NCBI GenBank assembly: GCA_964622375.1
Contig: CAZUQA010000103.1
Span: 1 to 14,365 of the forward strand
Direction: 5' to 3'
Origin: CAZUQA01 sp964622375
GTDB taxonomy: Bacteria > Bacillota_I > Bacilli_A > Erysipelotrichales > Erysipelotrichaceae
Length of the DNA stretch: 14,365 bases
In this document: one piece after another, positions 13,922-14,365 of the stretch
How positions within the stretch are numbered: position 1 is the stretch's first letter
How the letters are laid out: each line of letters opens with the position of its first letter
The notes under the pieces: model-generated
The model's database searches: none
What the model was told of the DNA's origin: nothing
Seen by the model: only the letters and a program-made list of their open reading frames with translations
Position numbers and translations under genes: made by a program

Positions 13922-14365
13922 CTATTTTGCCTGTCTTTCATCCCAGGCTTGCCGGGCAGCTTGCAGCATTTCATTGACTATCGCTCTTTGATCGCTGGCA
14001 CAAGCTACCGTACTGGAAGAACCGGTAGCATCAGCCCCGGCTTTGATGACATTGTAGACATCCTGCCCGCTACTGATACCGGCCCCGACCAAAACCAAGA
14101 TATTGGGGTCGATGGAGTGTATCGCATCAGCGGAAACTTGGACATAGTCCAAACTACCGGCTTTACCGGTACCGATCAAGTCGGCCGGTTCTGCGGTGAT
14201 TACATCAGGTCCTAATAGTGCTGCCGCTTTAGCTTCCACCACCGAATCGGCAATAATTAAGGTCAACATGCTCAACTCTCTGGCCCGGCTCATAATATTT
14301 TTGAGTTTTAAGTAAGTTACCTGCTTTTCGATATGATTTAACATAACGCCATCCGCTCCGGCAGC
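13922..14365 (-). CDS. tpiA: Archaeal-type triose-phosphate isomerase, C-terminal part (5' end outside window)
   Basis: The reading frame is open to the right edge, giving the last 147 residues; the complete family is about 220-250 residues. The start lies outside the window; the ATG at 14344 is internal, since seven upstream codons (AAGADGV) continue the conserved GADGVMLNH motif. Other family marks: LGPDVITAEPADLIGTG with the likely catalytic Glu (residue 59 of this fragment), the phosphate-loop-like GAGISSGQDV, and GADATGSSSTVACA near the end. These match the short archaeal type of triose-phosphate isomerase, which interconverts dihydroxyacetone phosphate and glyceraldehyde 3-phosphate, more than the classical bacterial enzyme. 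In bacteria some such proteins may act on other sugar phosphates, so the substrate is less sure than the fold. The family usually has NHSE where this one has NHIE. Confidence 0.8.
   Translation of the reverse strand, partial: AAGADGVMLNHIEKQVTYLKLKNIMSRARELSMLTLIIADSVVEAKAAALLGPDVITAEPADLIGTGKAGSLDYVQVSADAIHSIDPNILVLVGAGISSGQDVYNVIKAGADATGSSSTVACASDQRAIVNEMLQAARQAWDERQAK

Noticed and set aside
1..14365. Alternative genetic code (UGA as tryptophan), since all eight visible stops are TAA or TAG
   Set aside because: All Trp positions I read use TGG and no in-frame TGA occurs in the genes, so the standard code explains everything; eight stops are too few to conclude otherwise.

Overview
The window looks like a chromosomal segment of a low-to-mid-GC Gram-positive bacterium (Bacillota). 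The signs are a T-box riboswitch in front of ileS, a sepF cell-division gene, a long-form hibernation factor, purine-rich Shine-Dalgarno sites, TATAAT-type promoters and a predicted exported repeat protein. The genus cannot be assigned from sequence alone. The Fe-S aldo/keto reductase hints at an anaerobic or fermentative lifestyle (inference). All nine protein genes lie on the minus strand, so the window reads from right to left.

Right to left: (1) the 3' part of an archaeal-type triose-phosphate isomerase gene, closed by a hairpin terminator (13859-13889). (2) A promoter with an extended -10 drives an aldo/keto reductase with two C-terminal 4Fe-4S motifs, followed after 25 bp by a DUF2779 protein (Cas4-like N-terminal half plus DEDD-exonuclease-like C-terminal half). 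(3) A promoter with a tandem 8-bp direct repeat drives hpf and sepF. Immediately after sepF comes an isoleucine T-box leader with a clear antiterminator/terminator switch, then ileS. (4) A TGn-TATAAT promoter drives a small lipoprotein of the LppM type, ending in a hairpin. (5) An inverted-repeat-rich promoter region drives a membrane-anchored XRE/HTH regulator, ending in a strong terminator. (6) After a 450-bp AT-rich intergenic region with several inverted repeats comes a giant exported protein. Its first 1644 codons run uninterrupted to the left window edge: signal peptide, RCC1-type propeller repeats, an unrecognised middle region, then five tandem repeats of about 136 residues and the start of a sixth.

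Functionally there is a housekeeping core: translation (ileS), ribosome hibernation (hpf), division (sepF) and glycolysis (TIM). The retained sepF-ileS neighbourhood recalls the end of the dcw cluster of other Bacillota. To the left lies an envelope-oriented region (lipoprotein, membrane-tethered regulator, surface repeat protein). The items I find most worth following are the giant RCC1/repeat surface protein and its complex upstream region, the DUF2779 protein whose Cas4-like nuclease motif looks degenerate while its Cys cluster and DEDD-like motifs remain, the unusual HAGT version of the IleRS HIGH motif, and the duplicated WHPxWLV membrane module of the regulator. I see no tRNA or rRNA gene, CRISPR array, insertion sequence or phage gene.
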